Assembly: GCA_946220775.1 (NCBI GenBank)
Contig: CAMIFC010000050.1
Location: 1-9,534, forward strand
Origin: an uncultured Corynebacterium sp.
Lineage (GTDB): Bacteria > Actinomycetota > Actinomycetes > Mycobacteriales > Mycobacteriaceae
Direction of reading: 5' to 3'
Length of the DNA: 9,534 nucleotides
Positions 6,184 through 9,534 of the stretch are shown here, one piece after another. Positions within the stretch are counted from its first letter, which is position 1. Each line of letters opens with the position of its first letter. A program made the translations under genes and the position numbers. The notes beneath the pieces were generated by a model. That model saw only the letters and a list, made by a program, of their open reading frames with translations, searched no databases and had not been told where the DNA came from.

Positions 6184-7737
6184 GTGCGCATCGGTATTCC
6201 GGTCGAGCCGGCACACGACCAACCTCTGGTGGCCGCCACACCAGACACGGTTAGCAAGCTTGCCAAGCTCGGCTACGACATTGAAGTTCAATCAGGCGCG
6301 GGTTCAGCGGCTGCCTACCCTGACGAGCAATACGAAGCTGCCGGAGCCACCATCGTGGGTGAGGATGTGTGGCAGGCGGACATCGTCACCACACTCGACA
6401 CCCCACCGAAAGACAAGCGCGACCTCATGCGCTCCGGCGCGACCCTGATCTGCCGCATGGCCCCGGGCCGCAACGAGGAACTGATCCAGGAACTCGCCGC
6501 CCGCGGAATCACCGGCCTGGCGATGGACGCCGTCCCACGCATTTCCCGCGCACAATCCATGGACGTGCTTTCCTCCATGGCCAACATCTCCGGCTACCGC
6601 GCGGTCGTCGAGGCCGCCAACGCGTTTGGTCGGTTGTTCACCGGCCAGATCACCGCGGCCGGCAAGGTGCCACCAGCGAAGGTGTACGTCATCGGCGCTG
6701 GTGTAGCTGGTCTGGCTGCGATCGGTACCGCCAATTCCATGGGAGCCATCGTCAAGGCCACCGACCTCCGCCCCGAAGCCGGTGAACAGGTCGAATCCAT
6801 GGGTGCGGAGTTCGTCCCCATTCCAACGGCTGAAGAAAAGTCCGACGATGGCTACGCCAAGGAAATGACCGCCGACCAGGCAACTCTGGCCGCGCAGGTG
6901 TACTCGGAGCAGTCCGCCCAGGCTGATATCGTCATCACCACTGCGAATATTCCGGGTCGTAAGTCCCCGGTTCTACTGACAGCGGCTGACGTCCAAAATA
7001 TGAAACCTGGATCCATCATCGTGGATCTGGCGGCGCTGAACGGCGGCAACTGCGAACTGACGCAACCCGGCGAGGTCGTGACCACCGACAACGGCGTGAC
7101 GATCATCGGCTACACGGACCTGGCCGGTCGCCTGCCGGGGCAGGCATCGCAGCTGTACGGGCAGAACATCGTCAACTTGTTCAAGCTGATCACGCCGAAC
7201 AAAGACGGTCAGCACGTGCTCGACCTCGACGACGAAATCATCCGCACCATCACCGTCACTCTCAACGACGGCAACGACACGTCGATTCTGTGGCCACCGC
7301 CGCCGGTCGCCGTTTCCGTCGCCCCCACCCCTTCGCAGCAGGACGCCACTCCCGACACCGCCGAACCCGAAAAGCAATCCTTCATGGGTGGCAGGTTCGC
7401 AAAGCTGGGACTTGGGATCGCAGTGGTCGCAGCGATTCTGCTGGTGCTGGTCAGCCCGCTGTCTGTATCCGGCAACTACATGGTGCTGACGCTGGCGATC
7501 GTGCTGGGCTTCTACGTGATCTCCGCGGTTACACCGACGCTGCACACGCCATTGATGTCCGAGACCAACGCAATTTCCGGCATCGTTCTTGTCGGTGCGA
7601 TTTTGCAGGTCAATAGCTCAAATATTGTCGTTACTATCCTCGCGTTCTTGGCGATCGTCGTATCGTCCGTCAACGTGTTCGGTGGTTTCGCCATCACCGA
7701 CCGCATGCTCGGCATGTTCGTCAAGGAGGATGCATAA
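6184..7737 (+). CDS. pntA: NAD(P) transhydrogenase, alpha subunit
   Basis: PntA is the NAD(H)-binding subunit of the membrane-bound, proton-driven transhydrogenase, which transfers hydride between NADH and NADP+. The 517-residue protein has the E. coli layout: a cytosolic domain I (about 1-370) with PRISRAQSMD (118-127, nucleotide-contacting Arg122/Gln124/Asp127) and the Rossmann motif VIGAGVAGLAAIG (169-181), ending in Asp194 of TDLRP, typical for NAD. A proline- and acid-rich linker (about 370-400) follows. About four membrane helices then lie between 406 and 500, including the conserved LHTPLMS-TNAISG segment (453-466). The GTG at 6184 is chosen because MRIGIPVE matches the family N-terminus and AGGAG lies 5 nt upstream. 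The alpha subunit is not split into A1/A2 as in Rhodospirillum. pntB follows after 3 nt. Confidence 0.97.
   Translation: MRIGIPVEPAHDQPLVAATPDTVSKLAKLGYDIEVQSGAGSAAAYPDEQYEAAGATIVGEDVWQADIVTTLDTPPKDKRDLMRSGATLICRMAPGRNEELIQELAARGITGLAMDAVPRISRAQSMDVLSSMANISGYRAVVEAANAFGRLFTGQITAAGKVPPAKVYVIGAGVAGLAAIGTANSMGAIVKATDLRPEAGEQVESMGAEFVPIPTAEEKSDDGYAKEMTADQATLAAQVYSEQSAQADIVITTANIPGRKSPVLLTAADVQNMKPGSIIVDLAALNGGNCELTQPGEVVTTDNGVTIIGYTDLAGRLPGQASQLYGQNIVNLFKLITPNKDGQHVLDLDDEIIRTITVTLNDGNDTSILWPPPPVAVSVAPTPSQQDATPDTAEPEKQSFMGGRFAKLGLGIAVVAAILLVLVSPLSVSGNYMVLTLAIVLGFYVISAVTPTLHTPLMSETNAISGIVLVGAILQVNSSNIVVTILAFLAIVVSSVNVFGGFAITDRMLGMFVKEDA
7724..7729 (+). promoter_or_regulatory. pntB ribosome-binding site inside the end of pntA
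   Basis: AGGAGG lies within the Lys-Glu-Asp codons at the C-terminus of pntA, 11 nt before the pntB ATG at 7741. The pntA stop falls between them, an arrangement that suits translational coupling of the two subunits. Confidence 0.75.
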
Positions 7738-7740
7738 TCC

Positions 7741-9264
7741 ATGACTACTTCCATCGTTAACCCAAGTCACGCGCAGCTTGTGCTGGCGCAGGCCGCCGAT
7801 AAAGTGACGGCCAACGATCATGCATCGCTACTCGATTGGACGGCGCGGCTGTCCAACGTGGCATACATCCTGGCCGCGGTGTTGTTCATCATGGCGCTGG
7901 CTGGACTCTCGAAGCCGGAAACTGCTCGGCGCGGTAACGCGCTGGGCATGACCGGCATGGGCATCGCGATTGTGGTGGCTATTTTCCAGGCACTGGTTCA
8001 CTCCACCACGGATTCTGAGGCCCTGAACCCGCTGGTCACGCTGATCCTGATCGCGCTGGCGATGGGGCTTGGCGCGGCATTCGGCATCAAGCGCGCACAT
8101 TCCGTCGAGATGACCGGGCTGCCTCAGCTGATCGCCCTGCTCAACGGACTGGTCGGCCTGGGCGCAATCTTCATTGGCTACAACTCTTTCGTCACCGCTT
8201 CGGCTGAGCACATGACGACCGGCGAATACCGCTTCCACCTGGGCGAGGTCTTCATCGGCGTGTTCATCGGCGCCGTGACCTTTACTGGTTCGGTGCTGGC
8301 TGGCATGAAGCTGTCCGGCAAGGTCAAGGGTGCACCACTGCTACTACCTGCGCGTAATCAGCTGAACGTGCTGGTCCTGCTGCTGAGCCTGGTACTGCTG
8401 ATCGGCTTCATCGCCTTCGGTGATGGCTCCTTCGCCTGGATCGCGTTGGGCATCATGACGGCCCTGGCACTGTTCTTGGGCTGGCACTTGGTCGCCGCCA
8501 TCGGTGGCGGTGACATGCCGGTTGTGGTTTCGATCATGAACTCCTACTCCGGCTGGGCAGCTGCATTCACCGGTTTGATGCTGGGTAACCAGCTGCTGAT
8601 CATCACTGGTGCGCTGGTTGGTTCCTCTGGTGCCTTCCTGTCCTACGTGATGTGCCAGGCTATGAACCGTTCATTCCTGAACGTGTTGCTGGGAGGCTTC
8701 GGCACCGATGGTGGTGCTGTTGCTGAGGGCGTGGATGGCACCCACACGGAAATTACCCCTGACGAGGCCATTGCTGCACTAAAGGATGCCCGCAACATCA
8801 TGATCACCCCGGGCTACGGCATGGCCGTGTCCCAGGCACAGTACACCGTCGCAGAATTGACTCGCAAGCTGCGCGACCAGGGCAAGAACGTGACATTCGG
8901 TATTCACCCAGTTGCCGGCCGCCTGCCAGGGCACATGAACGTGCTGCTGGCAGAGGCCAAGGTGCCATACGACATCGTGATGGACATGGACGAGATCAAC
9001 GATGACTTCGGCGATGTCGACGTCGTGCTCGTCATCGGCGCCAATGACACGGTCAACCCCAGCGCGGAAATGCCGGGCTCCCCAATCGCGGGTATGCCGG
9101 TGTTGAAGGTCTGGGAGGCAGACCACGTGATCGTGTTCAAGCGCTCCATGGGCGCTGGTTACTCCGGTGCGCAGAACCCGCTGTTCTTCAACGAGAACAC
9201 CGACATGCTCCTCGGGGACGCCAAGGCCTCCATCGAGCAGCTCGCCGCGGGGATTAATAACTAG
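7741..9264 (+). CDS. pntB: NAD(P) transhydrogenase, beta subunit
   Basis: PntB supplies most of the proton channel and the NADP(H)-binding domain III of the transhydrogenase. In the 507-residue protein, membrane helices fill about residues 38-315, followed by domain III (about 340-507) with GYGMAVSQAQ (358-367), IHPVAGRLPGHMNVLLAEA (388-406), IGANDTVNP (432-440) and KRSMGAGYSG (467-476), all typical of NADP binding. Conserved channel residues include Asp258 and Asn267 (E. coli Asp213 and Asn222). Two features stand out. The residue aligned with the E. coli proton-channel histidine His91 is Asn135, and the N-terminus has about 33 extra polar residues before the first helix compared with E. coli PntB (462 residues). 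The start at ATG 7741 is supported by AGGAGG upstream. It is almost certainly cotranscribed with pntA. Confidence 0.97.
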   Translation: MTTSIVNPSHAQLVLAQAADKVTANDHASLLDWTARLSNVAYILAAVLFIMALAGLSKPETARRGNALGMTGMGIAIVVAIFQALVHSTTDSEALNPLVTLILIALAMGLGAAFGIKRAHSVEMTGLPQLIALLNGLVGLGAIFIGYNSFVTASAEHMTTGEYRFHLGEVFIGVFIGAVTFTGSVLAGMKLSGKVKGAPLLLPARNQLNVLVLLLSLVLLIGFIAFGDGSFAWIALGIMTALALFLGWHLVAAIGGGDMPVVVSIMNSYSGWAAAFTGLMLGNQLLIITGALVGSSGAFLSYVMCQAMNRSFLNVLLGGFGTDGGAVAEGVDGTHTEITPDEAIAALKDARNIMITPGYGMAVSQAQYTVAELTRKLRDQGKNVTFGIHPVAGRLPGHMNVLLAEAKVPYDIVMDMDEINDDFGDVDVVLVIGANDTVNPSAEMPGSPIAGMPVLKVWEADHVIVFKRSMGAGYSGAQNPLFFNENTDMLLGDAKASIEQLAAGINN

Positions 9265-9273
9265 TTGTTGGTT

Positions 9274-9320
9274 GGGGTGGGGCTGGGTGCGCCGGTGGTG
9301 CGGGTGCGCCGGGGGGCACC
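9274..9320 (+). repeat. G-rich direct repeat after pntB
   Basis: Ten nucleotides after the pntB stop, G runs at 9274-9277, 9279-9282, 9285-9287, 9302-9304 and 9311-9316 are compatible with a G-quadruplex. The 11-nt sequence GGGTGCGCCGG occurs at 9285 and again at 9302, a 17-nt period. GGTGC (9303-9307) and GCACC (9316-9320) can also form a small hairpin, but no T run follows, so it is a poor terminator. Confidence 0.5.
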
Positions 9321-9325
9321 TTCAG

Positions 9326-9444
9326 TCCCGCCAATTCGCCTGATGCAGTATTTACTGCCAAACTCTAACGGTTTAGCCGGTTAAGTGTAAGAGTCTGGCA
9401 GTACATCCTGCAGCTAGGCAGTAGAGCCCCCATTTTTGGCGGGA
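9326..9444. repeat. 119-nt nested inverted-repeat element
   Basis: The outer arms are 9-nt perfect inverted repeats, TCCCGCCAA (9326-9334) and TTGGCGGGA (9436-9444). Inside, TACTGCCA-a-ACTCT (9353-9366) pairs with AGAGT-c-TGGCAGTA (9390-9403), 13 of 14 positions, and the loop holds a weaker stem (TAAC-GG with CC-g-GTTA). GCAGTA, or its complement, occurs four times (9345, 9353 reversed, 9398, 9418), including a small palindrome GCAGTA-tt-TACTGC at 9345-9358. It has no coding potential and no clear flanking duplication. It could be a miniature mobile element, a bidirectional terminator-like structure, an operator array or a structured RNA. Confidence 0.5.
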
Positions 9445-9460
9445 ACTTGGACTAGACATC

Positions 9461-9534
9461 CTAGCTCCCCGCGCCATCCCGTCGAAAGCGCCGCGCCAGC
9501 ACCCGCTCAGCCCCACCCCGCGCAAGCTCCTGTC
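9461..9534 (-). CDS. Possible C-terminal end of a convergent gene (partial)
   Basis: On the minus strand an open frame enters from the right edge and ends at a TAG (9461-9463), giving 23 residues beginning QELARGGAERVL and rich in Arg, Ala and Gly. The composition is typical of coding sequence in a high-GC genome, and the third codon positions are mostly G or C. However, 23 codons is too short to prove a gene or name a function. If real, the gene converges on pntB, and the inverted-repeat region at 9326-9444 would lie between the two 3' ends. Confidence 0.3.
   Translation of the reverse strand, partial: QELARGGAERVLARRFRRDGAGS

Noticed and set aside
6973..7545. 190-codon minus-strand open frame
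   Set aside because: It is antisense to pntA and its His/Arg/Gln-rich composition reflects the complementary codons; no start signals were seen.
9303..9320. Intrinsic terminator directly after pntB
   Set aside because: GGTGC/GCACC makes only a 5-bp stem and no T run follows.
9343..9384. 13-codon leader peptide (MQYLLPNSNGLAG)
   Set aside because: There is no ribosome-binding site or downstream plus-strand gene in view, and the bases are explained by the inverted repeat.

Overview
The window looks like a stretch of core chromosome from a high-GC actinobacterium, most probably a Corynebacterium. The best evidence is the divergent prfB / IMPase-family / hisN arrangement and a HisN protein that closely resembles, from memory, the Corynebacterium glutamicum histidinol-phosphate phosphatase. 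Several -10 hexamers (TAGACT, TAGGAT) lie 6-8 nt before a start codon, as expected for the leaderless mRNAs common in this genus. The species cannot be fixed from the sequence alone. No tRNA, rRNA, CRISPR array, transposase or phage gene was seen.

Layout. Minus strand 33-1172: peptide chain release factor 2 (prfB). Plus strand from about 1212: an uncharacterised IMPase-family phosphatase, then hisN (2130-2990). After a 181-nt gap come pgi (3172-4866) and, 47 nt later, nagB (4914-5690). A 493-nt gene-free interval (5691-6183) holds a palindromic GC repeat cluster, a strong terminator, a second terminator-like hairpin with A and T tracts on both sides, and a probable structured leader. Then come pntA (6184-7737) and pntB (7741-9264), 3 nt apart, which together encode a proton-translocating NAD(P) transhydrogenase. 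The right edge (9265-9534) holds a G-rich direct repeat, a 119-nt nested inverted repeat and possibly the last 23 codons of a convergent minus-strand gene.

How the genes fit together. Pgi and NagB both make or use fructose-6-phosphate, so the pair joins glycolysis, the pentose phosphate entry and amino-sugar breakdown. PntAB exchanges reducing equivalents between NADH and NADPH using the proton gradient. HisN makes histidinol in histidine biosynthesis. PrfB ends translation at UGA and UAA. The coding content is ordinary housekeeping and I see no convincing undescribed multi-gene system. The points most worth a second look are the non-coding structures around pntAB, the compact divergent prfB promoter region, the substitution of the E. 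coli beta-His91 position in PntB, and the presence of pntAB in this genus at all.
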